This document shows positions 5,776-13,003 of a DNA stretch of 21,656 nucleotides, piece by piece; the first letter of the stretch is position 1; the number at the start of each line of letters is the position of its first letter. The DNA comes from CAINVV01 sp031432175 (lineage in GTDB: Bacteria; Bacteroidota; Bacteroidia; Bacteroidales; Prolixibacteraceae): the NCBI GenBank assembly GCA_964358545.1, contig CAYHQN010000074.1, positions 1 to 21,656 on the forward strand, given 5' to 3'. The notes beneath the pieces were generated by a model that worked only from the letters and a program-made list of their open reading frames with translations, was not told the DNA's origin and made no database searches. Made by a program: the position numbers and the translations under genes.

Positions 5776-6393
5776 TCAGTGAAATTGAACTTTGTCTGTG
5801 TAAAAACGTACCATGGGTCTGTTTTTCGAAGTCCTGTCAGCTATTTCAAAACCTGCCCGTTCTAAGGATTTGTATAGTCCTATCCATGCAAAGGAGTCGG
5901 GAAGAGACTCTTTTGTGGGAATAGTGGGATAGGCTTCAATGATTTTGATACCTTTCTCTTGGGCATAGCTGATTACGCCTTTCAGCAATTCAACTGAAAT
6001 ACCTTGTCGTCTGAACTCTTTGGCTATAAAAAAGCAGGGTATTGACCAAACTTCCTGGTCGTCTATTCGTTTGTGAACCCTTGATTTTTCAAGCTTTATA
6101 AAACGTTCCCGGGGGGCAAAGGCGCACCAGGCTATCGGTATCCCGTCATAAAATCCAATAATTCCGGTTGGGAAATCATTCATGACCAAGTTGTGCATTG
6201 CCTCCTTATTTCCGTCATTGGCTTTGCCTTCAAGATAATCCTGTTTGCTTAGCCGGTAATACATGCACCAACAATTTCCGCAGGCTCCCCTGGGGCCAAA
6301 TAGCTGCACAAACTTCGACCAATTCTCCCTGCTTAAGGGTTCAAAGGTCAGTTGATTTAAAAAATCACTGTCGGTATTCGCTTGTTTCTCCAT
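5776..6393 (-). CDS. GNAT family N-acetyltransferase (FGPRGACGNCWCM type)
   Basis: A 205-aa protein of a GNAT group with a conserved cysteine-rich N-terminal signature, FGPRGACGNCWCMYYR (about residues 32-47). The acetyl-CoA site is visible as SIPCFFIAKEFRRQGISVEL followed by LLKGVISYAQEKG, and the C-terminal part has ESLPDSFAWIGLYKSLERAGF then EIADRTSKNRPMVRFY. Start chosen at the ATG at 6393 (MEKQANTDSD); the frame stays open to 6468 but the added 25 residues do not look conserved. It follows the YdeI-family gene at an 83-bp distance. The substrate is not known; similar genes are often annotated simply as GNAT acetyltransferase. Confidence 0.8.
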   Translation of the reverse strand: MEKQANTDSDFLNQLTFEPLSRENWSKFVQLFGPRGACGNCWCMYYRLSKQDYLEGKANDGNKEAMHNLVMNDFPTGIIGFYDGIPIAWCAFAPRERFIKLEKSRVHKRIDDQEVWSIPCFFIAKEFRRQGISVELLKGVISYAQEKGIKIIEAYPTIPTKESLPDSFAWIGLYKSLERAGFEIADRTSKNRPMVRFYTDKVQFH

Positions 6394-6476
6394 TTTTTTG
6401 CTGTCTAAATCACAAAAGAGTGAAGTTAACCGTTGCATCCAAAATCCACCCATTGTCGTGGCGCTCATTCACGTGG

Positions 6477-7064
6477 TTAAGGATGGATTTTCTCCCCTTT
6501 TGCCAGCATTTCCAGAATCACCTTCATCCGTTTTTCTTTGAGAACCTGGTTTTTTGCGGATTGAATTCTCCAGCAGAAAGAGTATTTGTTTACTTTGTCC
6601 AACGACTCAAAAAAGGCGAGGCTCTCCGGCACTTTCGCCAGTTCAAGCAGCAGCTCTTCTGGGACATTCATGTTGCTTGGCGAATCGTAGCCACTGTCCC
6701 ACCTTCCGTCGGTTTTGGCGGCCTCGATGGCTTTCTGTCCGGCGGGATGCATTTTTCCCTCCTTTTCCAGTCGGGCCACGATCCCGATATTTCTTTTCGA
6801 CCACATGCTGCGTGCCCTGCGGGGAGTAAACCGCTGAAGGTAGAAGTTTTCATCACCCCGTTTCAACTGACCATCAATCCATCCAAAACAGAGCGCTTCA
6901 TCCAGCGCTTCGGTATACACTACCGTGGATGTGCCCGATCCCTTTTTATAGAATTGCAGCCAGATTCCATTGGAGAGGGCATGATTCTGTTCGAGCCATT
7001 TTCGCCATTCCGATTGGGAGATGAAGGCCAGGATTGGTTGTTCTGTTTTATTTTCTGTAGCCAT
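6477..7064 (-). CDS. YdeI/OmdA-family protein
   Basis: A 195-aa protein of the YdeI/OmpD-associated (OmdA) family. Recognisable are the N-terminal SQSEWRKWLEQNHALSNGIW, the EALDEALCFGWIDGQLKRGD segment, the FTPRRARSMWSKRNIGIVAR motif and the C-terminal helical domain KVNKYSFCWRIQSAKNQVLK. Members are soluble, often next to stress or DNA-repair genes; a link to porin expression or antimicrobial-peptide resistance has been proposed for some, but the biochemical role is unknown. It is 7 bp downstream of tag and so almost certainly co-transcribed with it. No odd features. Confidence 0.85.
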   Translation of the reverse strand: MATENKTEQPILAFISQSEWRKWLEQNHALSNGIWLQFYKKGSGTSTVVYTEALDEALCFGWIDGQLKRGDENFYLQRFTPRRARSMWSKRNIGIVARLEKEGKMHPAGQKAIEAAKTDGRWDSGYDSPSNMNVPEELLLELAKVPESLAFFESLDKVNKYSFCWRIQSAKNQVLKEKRMKVILEMLAKGEKIHP

Positions 7065-7071
7065 TTAAAGA

Positions 7072-7626
7072 TTATTTTCTCAACCAGGGTGGATTTGAAT
7101 TGATTGCATCCTTGTATACCGGGCAACTTTCAATGTGAGCACCAGGCAAGTAGCCGGCACTCATCATGAATTCATTCACAATCTCACCGCCGGTAAACCG
7201 GAATGTCTGTTTAAATAGCGTTACCCATTGCTCTTTGGAGCGGGGATGGTTCAGGTCCAGCCAATTTTTGAAAGAGCCAAATTCACTTTTCAACCGCAAA
7301 AGGACGTTCGCGTTATGAATGGCGGCGTCAATCTTCAGACGGTTGCGGACAATTCCTGCATCATTTAACAATCGTTGCCTGTCAGCTTCCTGGTAAGCAG
7401 CGATTACCGGGATATTGAATTGATGAAAAGCGTTTTGAAAGTTTTTTCTTTTGTTGAGGATGGTTGTCCAGCTTAAACCGGCCTGAAAAATTTCCAGGAT
7501 AAGCAGTTCAAACAGTTCATTGTCATCTTCGATCAGAAAGCCATATTTCTGGTCGTGGTAGATCCGGTGTACATTGGAGGGGTCATAATGCTCAACAGCT
7601 TCGCAGTACGATTTGGGCTTTTCCAT
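7072..7626 (-). CDS. tag: DNA-3-methyladenine glycosylase I
   Basis: A 184-aa base-excision-repair enzyme that removes 3-methyladenine from alkylated DNA. All four zinc ligands of E. coli Tag (C4, H17, H175, C179) have counterparts: C8 (SYCEAV), H24 (YHDQKYG) and the C-terminal HIESC pair. The catalytic-pocket glutamate (E38 in E. coli) aligns with E45 in LEIFQAGLSWTTIL, and NDAGIVRNRLKIDAAIHNA is the helix-hairpin-helix region. The C-terminal FMMSAGYLPGAH matches the family. It lies 11 bp downstream of a 60-aa membrane protein gene and 7 bp upstream of the YdeI-family gene, forming a three-gene run. Confidence 0.93.
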   Translation of the reverse strand: MEKPKSYCEAVEHYDPSNVHRIYHDQKYGFLIEDDNELFELLILEIFQAGLSWTTILNKRKNFQNAFHQFNIPVIAAYQEADRQRLLNDAGIVRNRLKIDAAIHNANVLLRLKSEFGSFKNWLDLNHPRSKEQWVTLFKQTFRFTGGEIVNEFMMSAGYLPGAHIESCPVYKDAINSNPPWLRK

Positions 7627-7637
7627 ATTTTATTCCC

Positions 7638-7820
7638 TCACATCCCAAAGTGTTTGAAGCTTTCATAGACAAAAAATACCGGCCAGACTATGGCTTTCAA
7701 AAAGCCGAGCACACCCATCCAGAAACCTGTGGCGTGAGATATAAAATAAATGGCTGCACCAATAAATCCCAATCCATACATTGCACCAGATTGTGCATTT
7801 CCTTGCATTTCTTTTTTCAT
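7638..7820 (-). CDS. Small two-helix membrane protein
   Basis: A 60-aa protein, MKKEMQGNAQSGAMYGLGFI then GAAIYFISHATGFWMGVLGF and LKAIVWPVFFVYESFKHFGM. Two membrane segments (about 15-30 and 33-55) with an aromatic, glycine-rich loop. The YGLGFIGAAIYFIS...GFWMGVLGFLKA.VWP pattern is one I recognise from very many bacteria, so the frame is a real gene although its function is unknown. It sits between mobA (51 bp upstream) and tag (11 bp downstream). Confidence 0.8.
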   Translation of the reverse strand: MKKEMQGNAQSGAMYGLGFIGAAIYFISHATGFWMGVLGFLKAIVWPVFFVYESFKHFGM

Positions 7821-7871
7821 CGTCTTAATTCTTTGGTTGATAATCGATTGTAAAAGTAAAATTATATTTAA

Positions 7872-8483
7872 TCAGTGATTTTTCCCTGCGTCCGGATTAC
7901 TATTTTCAAAACCATTAAAAAGCCCGATTTGATCCATGGAGTTAAGATTCGTAAACAGGTTTGGATATTTCCCTGTAATCGGACCGGCTTCAAAGTAATT
8001 GACATGGCACGAACGGAGTATGTGACGCAATGTCAGATTGCCATTTGCAACCGCTTCACCGAATATCTTCCCCAAATTTTTGTGGTAAAGAGCGGCTAAT
8101 GGTTCCATTTTTCCATTGTGCATCGGGACAACAGCCTGATAATTTGGAGAAGAGTTAAGTAATTCTTCGATAAATTCCCTCTCCAGAAAGGGCAGGTCAC
8201 AAGCAAGAACGAGGTTCCAGGGAGTCGCGGAACTCTTTAATGCGGCAGCAAGTCCGGCGGCAGGCCCCTGACCTGAATCTTCATCGGGAATTATCTCATA
8301 TCCGAAAGGAATGTAATCAAGGTTTCCTGAACTGATAATAATCCGGTCAGTGAAGGAACTGAGCAGATCGATGCCGTACTGAATAAGCGGTTTCCCCCTG
8401 AACTCCACTAAACCTTTCTCTTTTCCCATGCGGCTGCTTTTGCCGCCGGCCAGAAGAATGCCTGTGATTTCGGATCTGAACAT
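7872..8483 (-). CDS. mobA: Molybdenum cofactor guanylyltransferase
   Basis: A 203-aa nucleotidyltransferase that joins GMP to Mo-molybdopterin, giving the MGD cofactor of DMSO-reductase-type enzymes. The N-terminal signature is ILLAGGKSSRMGKEKGLVEF (residues 10-28), which holds the GTP-binding loop. GPAAGLAAAL (73-82) and LACDLPFL (93-100, with the metal-binding Asp96) complete the active site. Residues 130-185 hold the PLAALYHKNLGKIF and LRHILRSC segments usual for MobA. No other molybdenum-cofactor gene is in view. It is divergent from recX across 130 bp; a TAAGTTTG box (8514-8521) 30 bp upstream fits the -7 consensus. Confidence 0.92.
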   Translation of the reverse strand: MFRSEITGILLAGGKSSRMGKEKGLVEFRGKPLIQYGIDLLSSFTDRIIISSGNLDYIPFGYEIIPDEDSGQGPAAGLAAALKSSATPWNLVLACDLPFLEREFIEELLNSSPNYQAVVPMHNGKMEPLAALYHKNLGKIFGEAVANGNLTLRHILRSCHVNYFEAGPITGKYPNLFTNLNSMDQIGLFNGFENSNPDAGKNH

Positions 8484-8513
8484 GGAATCGAATTAAAAAT
8501 TAATGATGTTGAA

Positions 8514-8521
8514 CAAACTTA
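8514..8521 (-). promoter_or_regulatory. Candidate -7 element of mobA
   Basis: TAAGTTTG on the minus strand, matching TAnnTTTG, ends 31 bp before the mobA ATG; no matched TTG upstream. Confidence 0.45.
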
Positions 8522-8553
8522 GCTCTTTTCAGACTTTCCCGGTAGGAATTTGG

Positions 8554-8561
8554 TATTTTTG
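8554..8561 (+). promoter_or_regulatory. Candidate -7 element of recX
   Basis: TATTTTTG on the plus strand matches TAnnTTTG 52 bp before the recX ATG. It is one of two divergent candidates in the mobA-recX gap. Confidence 0.4.
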
Positions 8562-8613
8562 TTAGCGCGACGAATAGAAACCAGTATGCTATTTTGCATC
8601 AAAGAGGCTCAAT

Positions 8614-9084
8614 ATGGATATATCAAAACAACCACTGACCTACCGGGAAGCTTATGCCAAAGCCACTGATCTTTGCAGCAGGTCGGAAAAATGCACGTTT
8701 GATCTGGAGCTGAAGTGTCGTGAATGGCAATTGTCGGTAGAGGAGAGCTCGAAATTGATTACCAGTTTGGTGAAGGAGAAATTCATCGATCACCGGAGAT
8801 ATGCCACCAGTTTTGTCAACGACAAGTTCAGGTTCAACAAATGGGGGAAGATCAAATTGGCCTATGCCTTGCGCCAGAAGCAGGTTGAGGACAGATATAT
8901 TCGCGAAGCTTTGTCAAATCTGCCTGAGGATGCCTACCATAAAGTGCTGCTTGACCTGCTTTCCGCGAAAGCGAAAACTATCAAAGAAACCGATGGCTAT
9001 ACCCGCAAGGGCAAGTTGCTGGCTTTTGCCCAAAGCAGAGGGTTTGAGATTGATATCGCGATCAAGGTTATAGCGCAAATGTAA
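8614..9084 (+). CDS. recX: Regulatory protein RecX
   Basis: A 156-aa all-helical protein. RecX binds RecA filaments and limits their growth. The sequence shows the three-helix repeat pattern: SRSEKCTFDLELKCREWQLS (repeat 1), LVKEKFIDHRRYATSFVNDK with FRFNKWGKIKLAYALRQKQV (repeat 2, the most conserved part) and a C-terminal repeat ending GFEIDIAIKVIAQM. Length fits the usual 150-160 aa. recA is not adjacent here. The last five codons and the TAA stop lie inside a perfect 78-bp palindrome that continues to just before prfB, which is an unusual way for a gene to end. Confidence 0.9.
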   Translation: MDISKQPLTYREAYAKATDLCSRSEKCTFDLELKCREWQLSVEESSKLITSLVKEKFIDHRRYATSFVNDKFRFNKWGKIKLAYALRQKQVEDRYIREALSNLPEDAYHKVLLDLLSAKAKTIKETDGYTRKGKLLAFAQSRGFEIDIAIKVIAQM

Positions 9085-9145
9085 TTAAAAGTATGGGAAT
9101 GAGCGGCCGCTCATTCCCATACTTTTAATTACATTTGCGCTATAA
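9068..9145. repeat. Perfect 78-bp palindrome without loop, recX 3' end to prfB 5' region
   Basis: All 39 base pairs of the two arms (9068-9106 and 9107-9145) match with no spacer; the centre is GCGGCCGC. It contains the last codons and TAA of recX. TACATTTG at 9130-9137 is a possible -7 element for prfB, and because of symmetry its mirror image (9076-9083) points the other way. As RNA it could act as a long hairpin between recX and prfB. A zero-loop palindrome of this size is unstable in cells with SbcCD, so an assembly or amplification artefact is also possible. Confidence 0.9.
9130..9137 (+). promoter_or_regulatory. Candidate -7 element of prfB inside the palindrome
   Basis: TACATTTG matches TAnnTTTG, 28 bp before the prfB ATG at 9166; no TTG at the -33 spacing, where the GC-rich palindrome centre lies. 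Confidence 0.35.
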
Positions 9146-9165
9146 TTCATTTAACCGCAACAGCA

Positions 9166-10264
9166 ATGATTTTGAAGGAGCAACTCAAAGAGCTTGTTGA
9201 GCGCCGGGATGCGCTGAGGAGGTATCTTTGACATCGATACTAAACTAATCCGGGTAGAAGAGGAGGAGCTGAAAACCCAGGATCCGGATTTCTGGAGCAA
9301 TCCCAAAGAGGCGGAAGCCCATATGCGCCTGATTCGTACCATGAAACAATGGACGGATAGTTTCAGGATCGTTGATAATCTGGTGGAAGAGTTGCAGGTT
9401 ATTTTCGAATTCAGTGAAGCCGGAGAGGCCGCTGAAGATGAGGTGGAGATGCATTTTACCGAAGCCCGTACAGCCGTAGAAGATTTGGAAACCAGAAATA
9501 TGCTCAGACGCGAGGAGGACCGGCTGGGCGCCGTTCTGAAAATCAATGCGGGGGCTGGAGGAACGGAATCAAACGACTGGGCCGACATGCTGATGCGAAT
9601 GTACCTGCGTTGGGCCGAAAAGCACAAATATACCGTCAGGGAGGCCAGTTTCGTGGCAGGGGAGGATGTAGGCGTCAAAAGCGTGACGATTGAAATAGAG
9701 GGCGATTTCGCCTATGGTTATCTCAAGAGCGAAAACGGCGTGCACCGCCTGGTGCGCATCTCTCCATTCAATGCGCAGGGGAAAAGGCAGACCTCATTCA
9801 CCTCAGTTTTTGTTTCACCGCTGGTGGATGACACCATCGAGATCGATGTCAATCCGGGAGATATCTCCTGGGATACCTTCCGGTCGGGTGGGGCAGGCGG
9901 ACAGAATGTCAACAAAGTAGAGACCGGAGTGCGGCTGAAACATGCTCCTTCCGGTATCATCATCGAGAATACAGAATCCCGTTCGCAGCTGCAGAACAAG
10001 GAGAACGCCATCCGGTTGCTGAAATCGCAGTTGTATGCCCAGGAGCTGCAGCGCCGTCTGGAGGCACAAACCAAACTCGAAGCTACCAAAATGAAGATTG
10101 AGTGGGGCTCCCAGATTCGTTCGTATGTGATGCAGCCCTACAAACTGGTGAAAGACAACCGCACCGACTTCGAGACGTCCAATGTGCAGGCCGTGATGGA
10201 TGGCGATATTGATGGGTTTATCAAGGCCTATTTGATGGAGTTTTCTGAAAGCCAGAAGGAATAA
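9166..10264 (+). CDS. prfB: Peptide chain release factor 2, with programmed +1 frameshift
   Basis: RF2 ends translation at UGA and UAA. The gene begins at ATG 9166 (MILKEQLKELVERRDALRRYL), meets an in-frame TGA at 9229-9231 and continues by a +1 shift at GAC (9230), giving MILK...RRYL-DIDTKLIRVEEEE... of 365 aa in all. The slip site AGG AGG TAT CTT TGA C is the same as the E. coli one apart from AGG for GGG, including the spacing of the Shine-Dalgarno-like AGGAGG. The stop-codon-reading motif SPF is at residues 199-201 and the catalytic GGQ at 244-246, each 6 lower than in E. coli. The ATG at 9323 that opens the long frame is internal. Confidence 0.95.
9217..9232 (+). promoter_or_regulatory. 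prfB programmed +1 frameshift signal
   Basis: AGGAGG (internal Shine-Dalgarno-like stimulator), TAT, CTT (slippery), TGA with a following C (weak termination context). When RF2 is scarce, the ribosome slips from CTT to TTT and reads GAC, so RF2 controls its own synthesis. Confidence 0.95.
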
Positions 10265-10270
10265 AAAAAG

Positions 10271-10311
10271 TTACACAGAGGTTCACAGAGAAGCCACAGA
10301 GTTGCACAGAG
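10271..10311 (+). repeat. 41-bp TTACACAGAG repeat, copy 3 (left arm of inverted pair)
   Basis: Begins TTACACAGAGGTTCACAGAG six bp after the prfB stop. With the inverted copy at 10331-10371 it makes a long imperfect stem around an AT-rich 19-nt loop. Confidence 0.8.
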
Positions 10312-10330
10312 AATAAAACAATAAATTTTA

Positions 10331-10371
10331 CTCTGTGTAACTCTGTGGCTTCTCCTTTTTTCTCTGTGTAA
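10331..10371 (-). repeat. 41-bp TTACACAGAG repeat, copy 4 (right arm of inverted pair)
   Basis: Reverse complement begins TTACACAGAG and ends TTACACAGAG; the arms share AGAAGCCACAGAGTT exactly. The pair with copy 3 may act as the prfB terminator, but a T-run follows inside, not after, the stem. Confidence 0.75.
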
Positions 10372-10407
10372 TATTTTATTTGCGCAAAATATTGATAAAA
10401 TTTTAGA

Positions 10408-10415
10408 TAGATTTG
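10408..10415 (+). promoter_or_regulatory. Candidate -7 element of the Gfo/Idh/MocA gene
   Basis: TAGATTTG matches TAnnTTTG, 55 bp before the ATG at 10471. No TTG at the -33 spacing. Confidence 0.4.
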
Positions 10416-10470
10416 TAGGAGTTCAATCGATTGCACTGAAATCTTTCCACTAACAATTAATATGCAACTT

Positions 10471-11775
10471 ATGGAAAACAACAACCAGGATTCGCGCAGG
10501 AGTTTTATTAAAAAATCTGCAGCAGCAACTGCACTGCTATCTATTCCAACGATTATTCCATCCAAGGTTTTTGGCGCTAACGACCGGGTTAATGCCGCCG
10601 TTTTGGGTGTGAACGGACGGGGCAAAAATCACATCGAAGGGTTGATGGAACAGCCAAATGTTCAAATCACCACTTTTGTTGACCCCGACCTCAACGTAGC
10701 CAACGAGCGCGCAAAAGCTTTTGAGGCCAAATACGGGAAAACGGTGAAGGTTGTTCAGGATATGCGCAAGGCATTCGAAGACAAGGATATTGATGTTGTA
10801 ACTGTTGCCACACCTAACCACTGGCATACACTTGCCACCATCTGGGCATGTCAGGCAGGGAAAGATGTCTATGTAGAAAAACCGGGATCGCATAATATTT
10901 GGGAAGGCCGGAAAATGGTGGAAGCGGCCCACAAATACAACCGTGTTGTGCAACATGGCGTTCAACTGCGCAGCTCTGTGGCGATCAATGAAGCAATAAA
11001 ACTCTTGCGCGATGGATACATTGGCAATGTTTACATGGCCAGGGGACTCGTTTTCAGGAAAAGGGGCGATATTGGGAACAAACCCACCGAACCGGTACCG
11101 GCAGGATTGGATTACGACATCTGGACGGGTCCGGCCCCAAAACGACCGTTTACCAGGAATATTGTACACTACAACTGGCACTGGCATTGGGATTATGGCA
11201 ATGGCGATGTTGGAAATCAGGGAATTCATGAAACTGACCTCTGCATGTGGGGATTGAATGTTGGTTTGCCAAACAAAATTACGGCCATGGGTGGTAAGTT
11301 TCTTTTCGACGACTGCAAAGAGACCCCCGAATTGCTGTCATCTGTTTACCATTATCCGGATGAGAAGAAGATCATCCAGTTTGAGGTGCGTCCCTGGTAT
11401 ACCAATGCAGAGGATGGTTCCTCGGTAGGCAATATCTTTTATGGCGACAAAGGTTACATGGTGATCAAAGGTTACGATACCTATGAAACCTTTCTTGGCG
11501 ACAAAAAGGAACCTGGGAAGAAGGGCAAAGCGGGCGGTGACCACTTCAAAAACTTCATCGAAGCCGTTAGGGCACATGATCCGAAGATGGTAAATGCTCC
11601 TGTGGAGACGGCACATCTTTCATCAGCCCTTGCACACCTTGGAAACATCGCTTATCGTACAGGCAGGGTACTGACTTTTGATCCTAAATCTGAGAAATTT
11701 GTCAACGATCCGGAAGCCGACAAATACCTGGGCCGCAATTACAGGGCACCGTTTATCGTTCCTGATAAGGTTTAG
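10471..11775 (+). CDS. Tat-exported Gfo/Idh/MocA family oxidoreductase
   Basis: A 434-aa NAD(P)-dependent oxidoreductase, probably acting on a sugar or sugar acid outside the cytoplasm. The N-terminus has a twin-arginine signal: RRSFIKK at residues 9-15, a hydrophobic stretch and an SKVFGA cleavage area, so it should be folded with cofactor before export. The Rossmann motif is VLGVNGRGKNH (44-54), the conserved EKPGSH at 136-141 lines the active site, and the C-terminal domain carries GNGDVGNQGIHETD (243-256) with the metal- or substrate-side His. I use the ATG at 10471 because the ATG at 10462 adds only three residues before the Tat signal. Substrate unknown; such genes are often near glycan-use loci. 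Confidence 0.85.
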   Translation: MENNNQDSRRSFIKKSAAATALLSIPTIIPSKVFGANDRVNAAVLGVNGRGKNHIEGLMEQPNVQITTFVDPDLNVANERAKAFEAKYGKTVKVVQDMRKAFEDKDIDVVTVATPNHWHTLATIWACQAGKDVYVEKPGSHNIWEGRKMVEAAHKYNRVVQHGVQLRSSVAINEAIKLLRDGYIGNVYMARGLVFRKRGDIGNKPTEPVPAGLDYDIWTGPAPKRPFTRNIVHYNWHWHWDYGNGDVGNQGIHETDLCMWGLNVGLPNKITAMGGKFLFDDCKETPELLSSVYHYPDEKKIIQFEVRPWYTNAEDGSSVGNIFYGDKGYMVIKGYDTYETFLGDKKEPGKKGKAGGDHFKNFIEAVRAHDPKMVNAPVETAHLSSALAHLGNIAYRTGRVLTFDPKSEKFVNDPEADKYLGRNYRAPFIVPDKV

Positions 11776-11790
11776 CATTTCAAGCGGAAA

Positions 11791-11821
11791 AACCTGAAAG
11801 GTTTTCAAAACCTTTCAGGTT
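11791..11821. repeat. 31-bp dispersed hairpin (AACCTGAAAGG type)
   Basis: Arms AACCTGAAAGGTTTT (11791-11805) and AAAACCTTTCAGGTT (11807-11821) are perfect complements around one base. I recall this hairpin type as a common Bacteroidota intergenic repeat. It lies 16 bp after the oxidoreductase stop, in front of a second hairpin. Confidence 0.75.
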
Positions 11822-11829
11822 TGAAGCGG

Positions 11830-11855
11830 AGGGAGTTCTTGCGACTCCCTTTTTT
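11830..11855 (+). terminator. Rho-independent terminator of the oxidoreductase gene
   Basis: AGGGAGT (11830-11836), a 7-nt loop and ACTCCCT (11844-11850), followed by TTTTTT. It closes the transcript of the oxidoreductase and separates it from the PAS/HTH gene. Confidence 0.75.
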
Positions 11856-11877
11856 ATGCCCGTTTATCAAATATGGC

Positions 11878-11901
11878 TAGGTTAATTATTATTGTAACCT
11901 A
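11878..11901. promoter_or_regulatory. TAGGTTA inverted repeat upstream of the PAS/HTH gene
   Basis: TAGGTTA (11878-11884) and TAACCTA (11895-11901) form a perfect 7-bp inverted pair with a 10-nt spacer, the geometry of a dimeric regulator site. A related TTAGGTA stands at 11931-11937. The same heptamer recurs at 13087 and 13150, upstream of DUF4954-glmS. Confidence 0.5.
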
Positions 11902-11919
11902 TTATATTCATGTTTTTTA

Positions 11920-11927
11920 TATATTTG
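11920..11927 (+). promoter_or_regulatory. Candidate -7 element of the PAS/HTH gene
   Basis: TATATTTG matches TAnnTTTG, 31 bp before the ATG at 11959; a TTG is 25 nt upstream, longer than the usual spacing. Confidence 0.4.
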
Positions 11928-11958
11928 ATGTTAGGTATAGTGTAAGCAATGCGTGATT

Positions 11959-12948
11959 ATGGATGACCAATTTAAGCCTGAAGCAGAAGAACGGATAAAA
12001 GCATTGGAAAGTCAGGTTTCCAAGTTGCAGGAGAAAAATTATTTTCTTGAAAGCGAACTGAAAGCAATCGATGAAGAGCGGATCAAGTACCAGATGATTG
12101 CAGATTTTGCGCAGGACTGGGAGTTGTGGATCGATCCCAAAGCCAATTTTGTCTGGATCTCACCTTCCAGCAACGATTTGACCGGTTACACCCCGGATGA
12201 ATATTTCAAGAATCCGGATTTGTTCTATGAGCTTATCTACAAGGAAGATGAACAGAAGGTTCGCCACTCTATCCACGATTCCATCAATTTTATGCAGATT
12301 GGTCAGTCTGTCGAATTCCGGATCCTCACCAAAACCAAGCAACTGCGCTGGTGTGAAATGAACAGTAAAGCCGTTTTTGACAAGAGAGGGCTCTACCTTG
12401 GGCAACGTTGCTCGGTAAGGGATATCACCCGGTTAAAAAGCGCCCTAGGCCATATTCGCGAAATCACCGACTCACATATGATGGAGATAAAGGCCAAACA
12501 GCGGTACAGGGACGAAATGGCAGGAAAGGACAGGGAGTTGGTCTCCTCCCTGATCATGATTGCCCAGAAAAATGAGCTGGTCTCTTATGTAAGAAAGAAT
12601 CTCACGGTTATCAGGACCACACTGCCGGCTCCAATGCAGCAAAAAGTGTCGGTAATGTTGGAGAAAATTGAGGCACATCAGCGGATGCAACTGTTTAATT
12701 GGGAGGATTTTAAATATCATTTTGAGAAGGTACACCAGGGATTCTTCAGCCGGTTGAAGGAGCGTTTCCCAAAGCTAACCATCAAGGACCAAAGGTTGTG
12801 TGCCTATCTGCACCTTGGTTTATCAACCAAAGAACTGGCCGGAATTCTCAATATCACTGCTGAAAGTGCCGAAATTGGCAGAATCCGGCTACGAAAAAAG
12901 CTAGGATTGACCCGAACTCAAAACCTGAACGCCTTCTTTCACACGTAA
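11959..12948 (+). CDS. PAS-domain regulator with LuxR-like helix-turn-helix
   Basis: A 329-aa soluble protein from ATG 11959 (a GTG at 11953 adds two residues). Residues 5-45 form a coiled coil (EERIKALESQVSKLQEKNYF). A PAS/PAC domain spans about 45-160: WELWIDPKANFVWISPSSND, LTGYTPDEYFKNPDLFYELI, then GLYLGQRCSVRDITRLKSAL. A helical linker follows. The C-terminal 55 residues are a LuxR-like DNA-binding domain, LTIKDQRLCAYLHLGLSTKE through LAGILNITAESAEIGRIRLR then KKLGL, of the sort fused to sensor modules in Bacteroidota. No receiver domain or kinase is present, so it is likely a one-component sensor. The signal is unknown. It may bind the TAGGTTA sites around it (inferred). Confidence 0.85.
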   Translation: MDDQFKPEAEERIKALESQVSKLQEKNYFLESELKAIDEERIKYQMIADFAQDWELWIDPKANFVWISPSSNDLTGYTPDEYFKNPDLFYELIYKEDEQKVRHSIHDSINFMQIGQSVEFRILTKTKQLRWCEMNSKAVFDKRGLYLGQRCSVRDITRLKSALGHIREITDSHMMEIKAKQRYRDEMAGKDRELVSSLIMIAQKNELVSYVRKNLTVIRTTLPAPMQQKVSVMLEKIEAHQRMQLFNWEDFKYHFEKVHQGFFSRLKERFPKLTIKDQRLCAYLHLGLSTKELAGILNITAESAEIGRIRLRKKLGLTRTQNLNAFFHT

Positions 12949-13003
12949 AAATCATTATTAAAATATTGAATATCATATCGTACGTGTGGAACTCGCAAAA
13001 GCA

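Noticed and set aside
6198..7103. 301-codon plus-strand frame
   Set aside because: It is antisense to the GNAT and YdeI-family genes, which have clear family motifs; the antisense product has none.
8484..8613. Replication origin at the strand switch
   Set aside because: All genes diverge from here, but I see no cluster of DnaA-box-like sequences and neither dnaA nor other origin genes nearby.
9103..9110. Cloning linker with NotI site
   Set aside because: GCGGCCGC is the palindrome centre, but the flanking symmetry and terminator-like position are also natural; no vector sequence is seen, so I do not call it a linker.
10221..10625. 134-codon minus-strand frame over the prfB end and repeats
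   Set aside because: It crosses the TTACACAGAG repeats (TELHRV-type translation) and the oxidoreductase gene start; not a gene.
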